This document shows, one piece after another, positions 45,316-57,090 of a stretch of DNA of 64,000 nt. A program made the position numbers and the translations under genes. Under the pieces are notes generated by a model that saw nothing but the letters and a program-made list of their open reading frames with translations, was not told the DNA's origin and did no database searches. Location: NCBI RefSeq assembly GCF_950295315.1, contig NW_026647628.1:1-64000 (forward strand), written 5' to 3'. Numbering within the stretch: position 1 is the stretch's first letter; each line of letters opens with the position of its first letter. The DNA is from Erinaceus europaeus. Its lineage: Eukaryota > Chordata > Mammalia > Eulipotyphla > Erinaceidae.

Positions 45316-45865
45316 TTTAATATCCACAGGTGAAGGATGTGGACAATATGTTGTCTAACTTGGAAAAATACCAGTCAGATCTGTCCCACTTATTTCACTT
45401 TCCATTTATTTTTCACAGTACTACTCAACTCAGGTTGTGGTGATGTGAGGGAAAGAAATTGGAACTTCAGGCTAAAAGTTTGTTGAGCAGGTCAGGGTTG
45501 TATCTCCCTGATACACTAGAGATGACTTTTTATCACCAGTGTGCAGAGTTACAGAAACATACCTGACCACAAGCACAACAAAGAACACACATCAATCACT
45601 TGAACTACTGATCTAAATGATCAGGCAGATCTCTAGCCACTTCATCTGTTCCCAAAGGGGCTTGAAGTGGGGCAAATGTTTATGATATAAGTGTAACCAA
45701 GGGCTAGCTAAGGAACTCACTGAGATAGTGTGGGACTTTGCCATGTGTGTGGCCCAGGTTTGAGTAAAAGATCTACCGTATTGAGAGAAAGCATCAAGGC
45801 TGTGGTATCATTCTCTGCTTGTTTACCTCAAAATTAAAATAAGCAACCAAACACATTCATATGAA
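45316..45865. other. No gene; 3' flank of the tubulin pseudogene
   Basis: Unassigned; a third-family SINE trace (CTACTCAACTCAGGTTGTGG) lies near 45420. Confidence 0.4.
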
Positions 45866-45945
45866 AATATTTTATTGACAGCTTTATGCCACAATAGACT
45901 GCTTCACAAATGAGTTCAAGACAGACAGGAATAAAAAATGTCAAG

Positions 45946-46920
45946 TTAATACTCTTCACCCTCATCATCTCCATTAGCACTATCTGCTCCAATCTCCTCA
46001 TAATCCTTCTCTAAGGCAGCCATGTCCTCTCGGGCCTCAGAAAACTCTCCCTCCCCCATGCCCTCACCGATATACCAATGGACAAATGCACGCTTTGCAA
46101 ACATTAGGTCAAACTTGTGGTTCAGCCGGGCCCAGGCTTCAGCAATGGCTGTGGTGTTACTCAGCAAGCACACAGACCGCTGGACCTTGGCCAGGTCTCC
46201 ACCAGGGACCACAGTGGGAGGCTGGTAATTAATGCCAACTTTGAAGCCAGTGGGGCACCAGTCCACAAACTGGATGCTATGCTTGTTCTTAATGCTGGCA
46301 ATGGCAGCACTGACATCTTTGGCGACCACGTCACCATGGTACAACAGGCAGCAGGCCATGTATTTACCATGGCGAGGGTCACATTTCACCATCTAGTTGT
46401 TTGGCTCAAAGCATGCCTTGGTGATTTCCGGAACTGAAAGTTCTTCATGGTATGCTTTCTCAGCAGATATTACAGGGGCATAGGTGGTTAAAGGGAAGTG
46501 GATGCGGGGATAGGGCACCAAGTTGGTCTGGAATTCTGCCAGGTCAACATTCAGGGCTCCATCAAACCTGAGGGAAGCAGTGATGGAGGACGCTACCTGC
46601 CTAATAAGGCGATTGAGGTTGATGTAGTTTGGTCGTTCAATGTCCAGATTTCGACAACAGATGTCATAGGTGGCTTCATTGTCTACCATGAAGTCACAGT
46701 CACAATGTTCCAGGGTGCTGTGAGTGGTGAGGATGGAGTTGTAGGACTCCACGACAGCTGTGGACACCCAGGGAGATGGGTAGATGGAAAACTGGAGCTT
46801 GGACTTCTTGCCATAGTCGACAGAGAGACGCTCCATCAGGAGAGAGGTGAACCCAGAACCAGTTCCCCCACCAAAGCTGTGGAAAACCAGGAATCCCTGA
46901 AGACCTTCGCACTTGTCGGC
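45946..46920 (-). pseudogene. Tubulin pseudogene exon 4 (premature stop)
   Basis: Acceptor TTTTGCAG intact. The 975-bp length equals that of TUBA1C exon 4, so there is no net indel. The frame is open except for TAG at 46395-46393 in FEPNN*MVKC. Missense changes at normally invariant sites include EPYN to ESYN and DICRRNLD to DICCRNLD. Confidence 0.95.
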
Positions 46921-47261
46921 CTGCAAAATAAATTAAGTCTTGAAGGTATCTACAGTGACTTTTCTGAATCTCTGATTACAGTGGCCAAGCTTATAAAAGA
47001 AATATGAATAATGCTTGTAAAACAGTCAGGACTTTGAGGAATTTAAGTATTCAGAGAAACTTCACAATCAATTACTTGTTGGGGAAAATTCCACTAAAAT
47101 GGCTATTTTATTTTTTATTAGTGATTTAATATTGATTTACAAAGTTATAGATAATGGGGTATAATTTCACACTGTTACCACCACCAGAGTTCCACACTCT
47201 CATTCCTTCCCCTGGAAACTGTATTAGTAATCCCAAGGTCACAGATATGGATTGGCCAATT

Positions 47262-47552
47262 TCCTTTTTTTTTTTTTTTTGCCTCCAGGATTATCTCTGG
47301 GGCTTGGTTCTTTCTCTATGAATCCACAGTTTCTATGTTTTCTGGCTTTTTAAAAAATATTTTGATATGAGAGAAGTTGAGAGGGGAAGGGAAGACAGAG
47401 GGGAATAAAGATAGATACCTGCCACCTAACTAACCATTTATGAAGTGACCTCGCTGCATGTGAGGAGCTAAAGGCTTAAACCAGGATCTTTCAGTGGGTG
47501 CTTGTGCTTTGCAATATGTGCACTTAAACTGGCACACCACTGCCAGGCCCCC
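47262..47552 (-). mobile_element. SINE in pseudogene intron 3
   Basis: GCCTCCAGGATTATCTCTGG extension, GAGAGGGGAAGGGAAGACAG body, head GGCACACCACTGCCAGGCCCC; well diverged. Confidence 0.7.
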
Positions 47553-47689
47553 AATTGACTTAATTCTATAACTAGCTGTACTTACACATATTTGCCCATT
47601 TTACTGTAGTCTTAACTTTTCTTTCTACATATATTACTATGTCCAAATGCCTTTCTTTTTTCCTCTTCTCTCTCTGGGTCCTGATGGAA

Positions 47690-48290
47690 TTGGAGTTCTG
47701 AGCCCTCTGGTCATCTTCCCCTAATATTTCTCCCCCTCTGGGATTATATACCAATGTTCTTTATGGGGTATGGAAGGTGAATGTTCTGGCTTCTGTAATT
47801 GCTTCTCTGCTGGACATGGATGATGGCAGGTCAATCTATACCCCCAGTGAAAAAGGCTGTTTAAAAAGTAAACTACCTTCATTTCTGAAATTAAAGGAAT
47901 CACAAGATCTGTAATGACTGTATAGTTTATTTTTGAAACAGAATGTAATCTTTGTTGCCCTTGGTGTGACCACAGAGCAAGGGAAACTTATCAGTTGGAG
48001 TGTGACCAAGATAGCCTGTAACCACTGCCTCTGTGTAATGGATACTTCAGAAAGATTTATCAAACAGAAGGGAAAACACAAAGCAGAATTAGGTGTAATG
48101 CACCAAAGTAAAAGACTCAGGTTGGGGGGGCGAGTGTTTAGGTCCTGGAATGTGATAGTAGAGAAGGGTGGGGGTGGAGGGGGGTGTTAGATTATTATGT
48201 GGAAAACAGAAATGTTACCCATGTACAAACTACTATAGTTTACTGTCAACTGCAAACTATTAATCCCTCAATAAAGAAAAAAGATTTGGT
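47690..48290 (+). mobile_element. LINE 3' pieces in pseudogene intron 3
   Basis: 47690-47860 contains GTTCTGGCTTCTGTAATTGC, as at 38095. 48090-48290 ends with CACCAAAGTAAAAGACTCAGG ... CTATTAATCCCTCAATAAAG, as at 41155-41335. The part between is unassigned. Confidence 0.55.
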
Positions 48291-48520
48291 AACAAGTTTC
48301 TGAGCAGGAATATATCAGAACCATCAAGTTCCAATGGAATCAGGTACTGGAGTCAGGTCAGGTCTAGGTCTGGCTCCAGCAGGTTCCTTTCTGTGTGGTT
48401 TTAACAAAGTTAATTATTCAGTTTTATATATTTCACTAAATACTAACTTGAAACAGTGATCAGCACAGTGAGGAGTAGTTACCAGAAAGAAAGTTGATAA
48501 AAGTGATTATTACAATTCAA

Positions 48521-48548
48521 GACCCCCCCCAACACACACACACACACC
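48521..48548. repeat. Short C-run and (CA)n tract
   Basis: CCCCCCCC followed by ACACACACAC inside pseudogene intron 3. Confidence 0.85.
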
Positions 48549-48890
48549 TCACTGGGGTTTCCTACTTATATGGGAAGTGTTGGCTGACAAACTAGTATTC
48601 TATGAAAGGTTGCTAAAAAATGGTATCTAACACTCACCTATCAAAAGGTGTTCAGATTTGTGGACATTCTCCACTGACCTCTGTGAGACCCATTTATAAA
48701 CCATGATGGTTATTGTTCTTAAATGTCATCAAAATAAAACAGAAAAGAGAAGCTGGTCTTGCTGCAAATAGTTGTGCCATAGCCCAAGAGTGTCTCGGCT
48801 GAGAGTCTAGATGTTCAGTGAGGGCCATCAGTGTGCGAAGAGTTCTTGTAGTTAGTCCCACGCCACATTGAGCAAGTGATGTTATCTTAT

Positions 48891-49039
48891 CAGTTTCCGA
48901 ATCTGATCGGAGACAGGGTCTATAACCTCCCTGCCCAAGCTGTAATGTCCACGAGCATAGTTATTAGCAGCGTCTTCCTTGCCCGTGATGAGCTGATCAG
49001 GGTGGAATAGCTGGCAGTAGGGGCCACTGCGAATTTCAT
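48891..49039 (-). pseudogene. Tubulin pseudogene exon 3 (donor lost)
   Basis: Acceptor CCTTTGCAG intact. Encodes [20 protein letters not shown] and [20 protein letters not shown] without stops. The donor reads CTG|ATAAGA instead of GT. Confidence 0.93.
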
Positions 49040-49162
49040 CTGCAAAGGGAAATCATAGAAGCCTCTCACCACTAGCCCTGTGTAAGAAGACCCAGCCTTA
49101 AGGTGTCTGTGGAGTCCCAGGACACACCCCTGGGATCTCACCCAGGTTACAGGCCAACTCAC

Positions 49163-49420
<258 letters not shown>

Positions 49421-49439
49421 TTATTTATCTGATTGTTTT

Positions 49440-49560
49440 TTTAACCAAAGCACTGCTCAGTTCTGGTTTGTGGTGGTAGGGAGGGGAGAAATTGATTCTG
49501 GAACATTGGAGCCTCAGGCATGAGAGTCCCTGCATAACCATTGTGCTATTTACCCCCTCT
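49440..49560 (-). mobile_element. Third-family SINE
   Basis: AAAGCACTGCTCAGTTCTGG, TTGTGGTGGTAGGGAGGGG, GCCTCAGGCATGAGAGTCCC, CATAACCATTGTGCTATTTA. Confidence 0.68.
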
Positions 49561-49829
49561 GCAGGTGAACTATTTATGAATGATTCACTCTCAGGGTTCT
49601 GGTTGGTGTACCTGGTTGTGTGCAAAAATTAATGTGCAAAGAAACTGGCTCTAGGGAAACATCACAAGTGGTAAAGCCAAGCTGTGTCTCTCTTTCCCTT
49701 TCGACCCATCCCATCCTTCTCAATTTCTGTCTATCCTATCAAACAGAAGGGAAAAAAATGGTCACCAGCAGGAAAAGTGGATTCATGTAGGTAAGGAGAT
49801 CAGCAATAACCCTGGTAGGGAAAAAAAAA
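49561..49829 (+). mobile_element. Family-2 SINE, diverged
   Basis: AACATCACAAGTGGTAAAGCC, CTCAATTTCTGTCTATCCTATC and the extension ATGGTCACCAGCAGGAAAAG; the head is poorly kept. Confidence 0.55.
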
Positions 49830-50059
49830 GACTTCCAGGGTGGAGCTATGGTGGCCTATTCACAGAAAGTTGTCCCTTCACCAGAAAACAAATGTTGATA
49901 TTATAACAAAATAACTAAACAAATTTCATCAGAGAACATCTGGGTTTTTTGGTAAAGAAAGGATCATTAATATTTGAAAGTCATTGATTGTGTGGACTCC
50001 AGGAGCCGGGGGAAGGGAGAAAAGGACATTAACAGAAACGCAGCATTGAGAGTGGGGAT

Positions 50060-50160
50060 ATATAGCATACTGGATATGCAAAGAAACGTGGCTGAGGCTC
50101 TGAAGTCCCAGGTTTAATACCCTGTACCACTATAAACCAGTGATGAGCAGTGCTCTGGTA

Positions 50161-50191
<31 letters not shown>

Positions 50192-50195
50192 ACGC
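50060..50195 (+). mobile_element. Third-family SINE with (AAAT)n tail
   Basis: GGATATGCAAAGAAACGTGGC, TGAGGCTCTGAAGTCCCAGG, GATGAGCAGTGCTCTGGTAT, then AATA repeats at 50162-50192. Confidence 0.75.
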
Positions 50196-50987
50196 AGCAT
50201 TGCTTAGACATCAGCTACCATATTTGCATTTGCTTTAGATCCACCTGGTGGATATTAAAGGGCCTCCTGGAAACCATTCAGGAACCTAGTGGTTTAAGAG
50301 AGTTTAAGTTACTGTTTAGGGATATAGAAGCCACAATCTATTGTGTGAACCCCAGAGGGTCCATCCAGGAGCACTAGGGAAATGATTTTTCTTCCTTCAT
50401 GGCAGCCAAGAAGCTTACCAAAGTCTAAGTTGTCCCAAATGGCATAGAAACCCTGGTGAATGGGATCAGACCACCCTGCAAGGAGGAAAGTGACTTTTAC
50501 TTCAAAGCAGAGTTCCCACTTTTAGGAATCAATCTGGAAATAGTAGGAGGTCTGGAATCCCCCTACCCCTCCCCTGCCCCTGACAGACTGTTTAAGGGAC
50601 ATCAGGTGTCATAATACTGCAGTACTATTTCATCCCCATTGCAACTCAAATATAAGGCAGAACCCAGCACCATTTGCTGGCCAACAACAGAAACCAAACA
50701 GATGTGTAAAACTAGGAAAATGCGGGTGCTGCATAACCAAGAAATTCAATGATACAGTTACAGAAGAGCTATCAGCAGAGGAAGAATTTAGCAACTGCAT
50801 TGTCAGGAAATTTGAAGAAACAGATTAAGAAGGAAGCGACTTTAAAGTGTCCCTTGATAGTAAAATGGAAAACTTGAAAACAGTTATAGGGGATGAAGGA
50901 CACTTTGTATACATTCCACTCTCAAGTAACAAGTAAAGGAATTAGACTTACCCACATAGAACAGACAATATCAGAAATAGAAGACAG

Positions 50988-51240
50988 GGAGTCGGGCGGT
51001 AGCACAGCGGGTTAAGCGCAGGTGGTGCAAAGCGCAAGGATGGGCATAAGGATGCGGGTTCGAGCCCCCGCTCCCCACCTGCAGGGGAGTCGCATTATAG
51101 GCGGTGAAACAGGTCTTCAGGTGTCTTTCTCTCCCCGTCTTCCCCTCCTCTCTCCATTTCTCTCTGTCCTATCCAACACCAACAACAACAATAAAAAAAA
51201 AACAAGGAAAACAGAAGGGAATAGATAAATAGTAAAAAAA
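50988..51240 (+). mobile_element. Near-intact family-1 SINE
   Basis: GGGAGTCGGGCGGTAGCACAG head with A-box-like GTAGCACAGCGGG and an intact B box GGGTTCGAGCCCC; body TTTCTCTCTGTCCTATCC; A-rich tail. AGAAATAGA occurs just before it and again near 51280, a likely imperfect target duplication. It lies in the old L1. Confidence 0.9.
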
Positions 51241-51360
51241 AAAAGAAAGAAAAAGAAAAAAAAGAAAAAAGAAAAGAAAAGAAATAGACAAACTAGCTAT
51301 ACTCTTTGAATTCAAAGTAGGAGGAGAAAAATAACCTTTAGGAAAAATGAAGCAACTCTT

Positions 51361-51638
51361 AATTTTTTTTACATTTATTATCTATTCCCTTTTTTGTCCT
51401 TGTTTTACTGTTATAGTTATTATTGGTGCCATCATTGTTGGATAGGACAGAGAGAAATGGAGAGAGGAGGGAAAGACAGAGAGGGGGAGAGAAAGATAGA
51501 CACCTGCAGACCTGCTTCACCACCAGTGAAGTGACTCGTCTGCAGGAGGGGAGCTGGGGGCTTGAACCGGGATCCTTACACCAGTCCTTGTCCTTTGTGC
51601 CACATGTGTTTAACATGCTGTGCTACTGCCCGACTCCC
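51361..51638 (-). mobile_element. Family-1 SINE with target duplication
   Basis: Complement copy ending CTACTGCCCGACTCCC, flanked by the perfect 14-bp repeat ATGAAGCAACTCTT at 51347-51360 and 51639-51652. Confidence 0.93.
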
Positions 51639-51894
51639 ATGAAGCAACTCTTCAAGAGGATTAAAGACTATTATGAAAGTAATATCAGGATTATGAGTGT
51701 CTCAGAAGGAAAGGATAAAAAGGAAGGGAGCAAAGACTACATTCAAGGAAAAGATAACAGAACATTTCCAAATGTGTGATTTGGTCAGAAGGCAGATGTT
51801 CAGGAAGGAGACAGAACTCTCAAATTTCTAAACCCAAATAGGATTACATTAAGAAACATCACTGTGAAATTATATAAAGTAAAATAATAAAGTG

Positions 51895-51897
<3 letters not shown>

Positions 51898-51931
<34 letters not shown>
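51898..51931. repeat. (CA)n microsatellite
   Basis: About 17 CA units. Confidence 0.96.
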
Positions 51932-51935
<4 letters not shown>

Positions 51936-52364
51936 AGTCAGATTCACAGAAGATTTTCCTGCAGGAACCATGGAGGCCAGGAGAGAGAAGTGGTATATTC
52001 AAGGTTTTAAAACAATAGGGTATGAAGAACACTTTGAATTCCTTCCAGTATCAAATAGCAAGTAAAATAAGTAGACTCAGCCATGTATAAGAGAACATCA
52101 GAAACAGAAGACAAACTGGCTACACTCTCTAAAAATGTGCCAGTCTCACACATTTTATGCTAGAAGACTATCATTCAAATATGCAAGAGCAATCAAAACA
52201 GTGCCAGACATACAAAAACAAAGGAGTTTGCCATCGCCAGACTTGCTTTGCAAGAGTTACTGAAAGGAATGTCACAGAGAAATAAAAAAGGAACATTGAA
52301 CACTCAACAAAGTGATACATAGTAAAACAGATCATAGAGCACAGCCATAAAAATATGAGACATC

Positions 52365-52568
52365 AAGGACTGGGGTGGTGGTGCACTTGGTTGAGTGCAC
52401 ATGTAAAATGGGCAAGGACCCAAGTTTTAGACACTGGTCCCCACCTTCAAGGGGAAAGCTTTGCAAGTGGTGAATCAGCATTACAGGTGTCTCTCCATCT
52501 CTCTCCCTCTCTATCTCCCCATTCCTCTCAATTTCTGGCTATCTCTATCCAATAAGTAAATAAAAGTA
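52365..52568 (+). mobile_element. tRNA-derived SINE, family 2
   Basis: GGTGGTGCACTTGGTTGAGTG, GGGAAAGCTTTGCAAGTGG, TTTCTGGCTATCTCTATCC, AATAAGTAAATAAA tail. Confidence 0.85.
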
Positions 52569-52742
52569 ATTAAAAATTAAAATATAACCATTTACAAAAG
52601 ATATGAAACAACTTTAAAATATGAAAGAAGTGGTAATGGATAAATCTTGCTAGTGAAAAGAACAATGAGAAAAGAACATTTTTTCAAAAGATTCTTTTAG
52701 GCTGAGAAGACAGCATAATGGTTATGCAAGAAACTTTCATGC

Positions 52743-53315
52743 TTTTTTAAAGTTTTTTTAAATGTATTTTTAATATTTATTTTTATTTATTTATTCCCTT
52801 TTGTTGCCCTTGTTTTATTGTTGTAGTTATTATTGTTGTCATTGTTGTTGGATAGGAAAGAGAGAAATGGAGAGGGGAGGGGGAAGACAGAGAGAGGGAG
52901 AGAAAGACACCTGCAGACCTGTTTCACCACTTGTGAAGCAACACCCCTGCAGGTGGGGAGCCAGGGCTTGAACCGGGATCCTTATGCGGGTCCTTGTGCT
53001 TAGCGCCACCTGCACTTAACCCACTGCGCTACAGCCCGACTCCCTCATGCTTTTTTTAAAGAAAGGATTAATTAACAAAAAGGAAAAAAAAAAGAACATT
53101 AGTGGAAAACTAGTGAAATCCATAAAAAGCTTGGAGATTAGTTCATAGTTATGTATCATTGTCAATATTCCAATTTTGACAAATGTACCTGGCTAAGTCA
53201 TATGTTAACACTTGGGGACACTGCATGAAGGATAGTAGTGGTTCTTTTGCAGCTTTTCTGTAATTCTTAAATCACTTCCAAATAAAATGTTTATTAAAAA
53301 TAAAACCTCAAAAAA
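52743..53315 (+). mobile_element. LINE 3' fragment inserted in a SINE, itself split by a SINE
   Basis: 53045-53315 shows the mammalian L1 3' pattern (CAGCTTTTCTGTAATTCTTA, CCAAATAAAATGTTTATTAA) with an A-rich end, bounded by the 15-bp target duplication. Confidence 0.78.
52753..53044 (-). mobile_element. Family-1 SINE inserted in the LINE fragment
   Basis: Complement copy ending CACTGCGCTACAGCCCGACTC; flanked by TCATGCTTTTTTAAAG at 52737-52752 and a one-T-longer version at 53045-53061. Confidence 0.9.
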
Positions 53316-53459
53316 AAGAAACTTTCATGCCTGTAGCTCTAATGTCCCAAATACAATTTCCAGCATTACTATAAGCTAGAGTTGAGCAGGACTCTGGTCT
53401 CTACTGTCTCTTTATATATTTCTCTCATAATAATTTTGTTTATTTTTTGAAGACTGTTA

Positions 53460-53574
53460 GGATTTCAGGTCCTGGTGCAAGATGGTGAAGGTGCACCTAG
53501 GTGGGGGGGCAGGTTAGAGTGTTTTGCAGAGAACTGAGAAATTTTACACATGTACCAAAAACTGTATTTACTGT
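53460..53574 (+). mobile_element. LINE 3' terminal piece
   Basis: GGTCCTGGTGCAAGATGG ... GAGAAATTTTACACATGTACC ... AACTGTATTTACTGTTC, the same ending as at 41200-41320. Confidence 0.5.
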
Positions 53575-53842
53575 TCATGAGTTAGGTGGTAGAACAGCAG
53601 GTTTAGGGCACATGGCACAAAGCATAAGGACTGGCCTAAGGATTCCAGTTCGAGCCCCCAGATCCCCACCTGCAGGGGAGTTGCTTCATAGGCAGTGAAG
53701 CAGGTCTGCAGGTGTCTATCTTTCTCTCCCTGTCTTCCCTTCCTCTCTCCATTTCTCTCTGTTCTATCTAACAATGATGACATCAATAACAATCATAACC
53801 ATAACAATAAAAATCAAGGGCAACAGAAGGGAAAATAAATAA
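53575..53842 (+). mobile_element. Family-1 SINE
   Basis: GTTAGGTGGTAGAACAGCAGG head, CCAGTTCGAGCCCCCAG B-box region, TTTCTCTCTGTTCTATC, AATAAATAAATG tail. Confidence 0.87.
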
Positions 53843-54793
53843 ATGAAAACCTCTTAGATGTATTTACATTAAACCTATGTAATACTTTCATGTATAATGC
53901 ATTCACACACATAGAGTTCTCTATGTATTTTTAAATGAAGTAATTATCTCTAGTATGTTTGAGTCTCTCCTACAACTCTGTTTTGTTTTTTAATCCCTTC
54001 TATATGTAATACTTTGAGGTTATTTAATTTGATATATGTGTTCAAGGATTCTTATTACTGTTTACATCTATAGCCAAATTACCTACATTTCTAAACCAGA
54101 TGGCTTAGCTTATATGTTCAATATAAAGAACTGAAATACATGGACTTGTATAGGTTTAAAAAGTCAGATTTTGGCAAAATTATAGTGGTTATCTTTGAAG
54201 GGAGGTGGAGAGTGGTGAGAGTACTGAATGTGGTGGTTGGTGTGGTATGGAACTACACGCTTTTGTAATCTTATGATATTTTAAACCATTTAATGACTTA
54301 TAAAAATTAAAAAAAACAAATTAACCAAAAAGAAAAGAAATGACTCATACCTGACTAAGTAACCAGCTTTTTGTATAATTATCTTTCTGGAAGCCTCTCC
54401 TGCTCAAGGACTATTTCCCAAACATGTTTTGTGAAAGACAGTTCAGAGACATGCTTTGGGAATCCAGAGATATTAATGAACTGCTAGGTTAAGACTAGAG
54501 ACCGCACCCTAGTTTTGTAGCTGCAATTGATATTCAGAGTAAGGACTATACCATTTTACAAGGACAGAGTAGTAGCTCTTGCACCATTTCCCTCAGCATC
54601 TGGGAAAAAGCCTGGTGAGAACGCCAATGCATGCAAAATTCCTCCTTCCAGCTCTCATTCATTCTGATAACTTTGTACCTTTTGAGTTCACCTGGTCTTT
54701 CTTTAGTCCTATTCTTGTAGAAGAACTTTTCTTTCTCTGTTTAAAACTAGCTTGAATCAGCAAACTACAGTCAAATGATTCATTTAGAAAATG
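53843..54793. other. No gene; one LINE 3' trace
   Basis: 54180-54320 carries GGGAGGTGGAGAGTGGTGAG, TGGTATGGAACTACACGC and an A-rich end, a LINE 3' style also at 3430-3540. The rest is unassigned. Confidence 0.45.
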
Positions 54794-55278
54794 CCAGATA
54801 AGCAGAAGTTAGGTACATTCTAAATATTGGAAGCATATAACCTTGTGGAACACATCTTTTTAAACAGCATTTTCCTTTTACTACCAACACTCCTGAGGGA
54901 AGAGGAGTGTGTCACAAAGACTTTGCTGTTTCCTAGTAAAATACATATTTATCAGAGTGAAGAAATTGTACAGTTTTTTAGAGTTTAATAATACCAGGAA
55001 ACTGCTTTCCTTTTCTTGCTAAGCAAAGCCACCCATTAGTTACCAAAATCACTCCCAGTTAACAAAGAGAATGAACAGAAAACTTATATGTAAACACATG
55101 AAAAAAGGGGGAAAAGGGTGCCGATTATAATTCATTATAAGCCATAAAAGATAATTTTAGACATCCAAATTATCACCAGCAAATATCCCATTGCATTTCT
55201 CCTTGAGCCAGAGGATTTCAAGCTTTCAAAAGTTGTGAAAAGGAAAGTAAAGAACTTTCCACACTAGCTAAGCTTTCT

Positions 55279-55877
55279 TTTTTTTAAAAAATATTTATCC
55301 CCTTTTGTTGCCCTTGTTTTATTGTTGTAGTTATTATTGTCGTTCTTGATGTAATTGTTGTTGGATAGGACAGAGAAATGGAGATAGGAGTGGAAGACAG
55401 AGAGGAAGAGCGAAAGATAGACACCTGCAGACCTGCTTTACCTCTTTTTTATTTATTTATTTATTTTTATTTTTTATATTTATTTTATTTATTTATTCCC
55501 TTTTGTTGCCCTTGTTGTTTTATTGTTGTAGTTATTATTGTTGTTGTCATTGTTGGATAGGACAGAGAGAAATGGAGAGAGGAGGGGAAGACAGAGAGGA
55601 GGAGAGAAAGATAAACACCTGCAGACCTGCTTGACTGCCTGTGAAGTGACTCCCCTGCAGGTGGGGAGCTGGGATTCAGGATCCTTATGCCGGTCCTTGT
55701 GCTTTGTGCCACCTGCGCTTAACCCGCTTCTCTACAGCCAGACTCCCCTGCTTTACCTCTTGTGAAGCAACTCCCCTGCAGGTGGGGGGGCAGAAGAGTC
55801 AAACCAGGATCCTTATGCCGGTCCTTGTGTTTTGTAGCCACTTGCCCTTAACCCTCAGCACTACCTCTCAACTCCCT
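55279..55877 (-). mobile_element. Outer SINE of copy 2, interrupted by the inner one
   Basis: Tail side ATTTATCCCCTTTTGTTGCCC at the left, head ending CTCAACTCCCT at the right, flanked by the 15-bp duplication CTAGCTAAGCTTTCT. Confidence 0.88.
55447..55747 (-). mobile_element. SINE inserted inside an older SINE (copy 2)
   Basis: Same insertion as 35703-36008, with the same 14-bp duplication at 55433-55446 and 55748-55761. Confidence 0.92.
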
Positions 55878-56054
55878 CTAGCTAAGCTTTCTAAGGGGCC
55901 ATTACCATAACCTGAGGTAATGTCTTCAGTTATCACCACCTTTGAGTTTTGATCCTTCTTTCCACATCCACTTCCATAAAACAGACATGGTACTCTAACC
56001 AAGTCGGCAAACTCATTGTCACTGGTGTGCTCTTCCTTTCTCATTCAGACTGTA

Positions 56055-56055
<1 letters not shown>

Positions 56056-56126
<71 letters not shown>
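56056..56126. repeat. (GT)n microsatellite, copy 2
   Basis: Uninterrupted GT run of about 35 units in the same flanks as 36317-36428. Confidence 0.95.
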
Positions 56127-56127
<1 letters not shown>

Positions 56128-56284
56128 TGGGGCGTTATTCTAGTGAACCCATGCATAGCAATAGCCCACTACTATATCATGCTCAATTTTAACTAGATTA
56201 TTTCACAGCTCCAGAAAACTGGAGACAATTGGATATCTGTTTATGGCTGTCCCCAAGGCCAGGGTTATAAAATACCTGAAAGGG

Positions 56285-56510
56285 GTAGTCAGGCGATAAT
56301 GCAGTGGGTTAAATGCATGTGGCACAAAGTGCAAAGACCAGTGTTAAGGATCCCCACCTGAAGGGGAGTCACTTCACAAGAGCTGAAGCAGGTCTGCAGG
56401 TGTCTGTCTTTCCCCCTCTCAGTCTTTCCCTCCTTTCTCCATTTCTCTGTCTTATCCATCAATAGCAACCACAATAAAACAGGTGCAACAAAAGGAAATA
56501 AATAAATACT
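56285..56510 (+). mobile_element. SINE in copy 2
   Basis: Same element as 36575-36815 but with a different head (AGGCGATAATGCAGTGGG) and a different internal loss before CCCCACCTGAAGGGGAG. Confidence 0.8.
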
Positions 56511-56771
56511 AAAAACAAACAAACAAACAAAAAACACCTGAATAGATCCTGTAATAGAGACTAAGGGCTTCTTTGACTGAAGAAGAGCTTTCTGTGGTTC
56601 CCAACTTTCTTTTATCCTGCTGCAGTATAATCTGCATCTTGCAAAGCCATGTGGCTACAGCTCTGCTCTCCTGTGCTCACCCCCCTGGAATTTAGGCAGG
56701 TAAGTGGCACAAGGTGGAATCAGTATAGATCTAATTTAAAACCAGCAGTTGTCTCATCAAAAACAAATGAA

Positions 56772-57090
56772 GGGGGTCGGGAAGTAGCACACGTGTCACA
56801 CAGCATGAGGGCCGGCATAAGGATCCTGGTTCAAGGCCCAGGCTCCCCACCTGTAGGGGAGTCCCTTCACAGGAGTGAAGCAGGTCCGCAGGTGTCTTTC
56901 TCTCCCCTTCTGTCTTCCCATCAAATACCCTTTTTTCTCTGTCCTATCCAATAACAAACAGGATTAACAATTAACAATAATAACCACAATGAGGCTACAA
57001 CAACAAAGGCAACAGAAAGGGGGGAAAATGGCCTCTAGGAGCAGTGGATTCATGGTACAGGTATTGAGTGATCCCCAGCAATAAGCCTGG
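56772..57090 (+). mobile_element. Family-1 SINE with extension, copy 2
   Basis: Same element as 37062-37400, with a shortened head (GGTCGGGAAGTAGCACACG) private to this copy. Confidence 0.85.

Larger units (their letters stand above)
49830..52340 (+). mobile_element. Probable old L1-type LINE, broken by SINEs
   Basis: Starts with GGGTGGAGCTATGGTGGCC, as in L1 5' regions. Later it has repeated coding-like phrases (GATGAAGGACACTTTGTATAC near 50892, TATGAAGAACACTTTGAATTC near 52020) and AGAGTTACTGAAAGGAATGT near 52253. No open frame survives. The assignment rests on style and remains uncertain. Confidence 0.4.
52693..53450 (+). mobile_element. Third-family SINE split by a LINE insertion
   Basis: The left part 52700-52742 (GAGAAGACAGCATAATGG) and the right part 53316-53450 (CATGCCTGTAGCTCTAATGTC, GAGTTGAGCAGGACTCTGG) are two halves of one SINE. 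The 15-bp AAGAAACTTTCATGC occurs at 52728-52742 and 53316-53330, marking the insertion that parted them. Confidence 0.8.

Noticed and set aside
45100..45333. Recurring frames such as ERNGERRGRQRRGEKDRHLQ
   Set aside because: These appear wherever a minus-strand family-1 SINE occurs. They are repeat translations, not a protein family.
46393..46926. Tubulin open frame taken as a working gene
   Set aside because: It ends at a stop at codon 301. With the exon-2 frameshift and the lost donor of exon 3, a functional tubulin is ruled out on this sequence.
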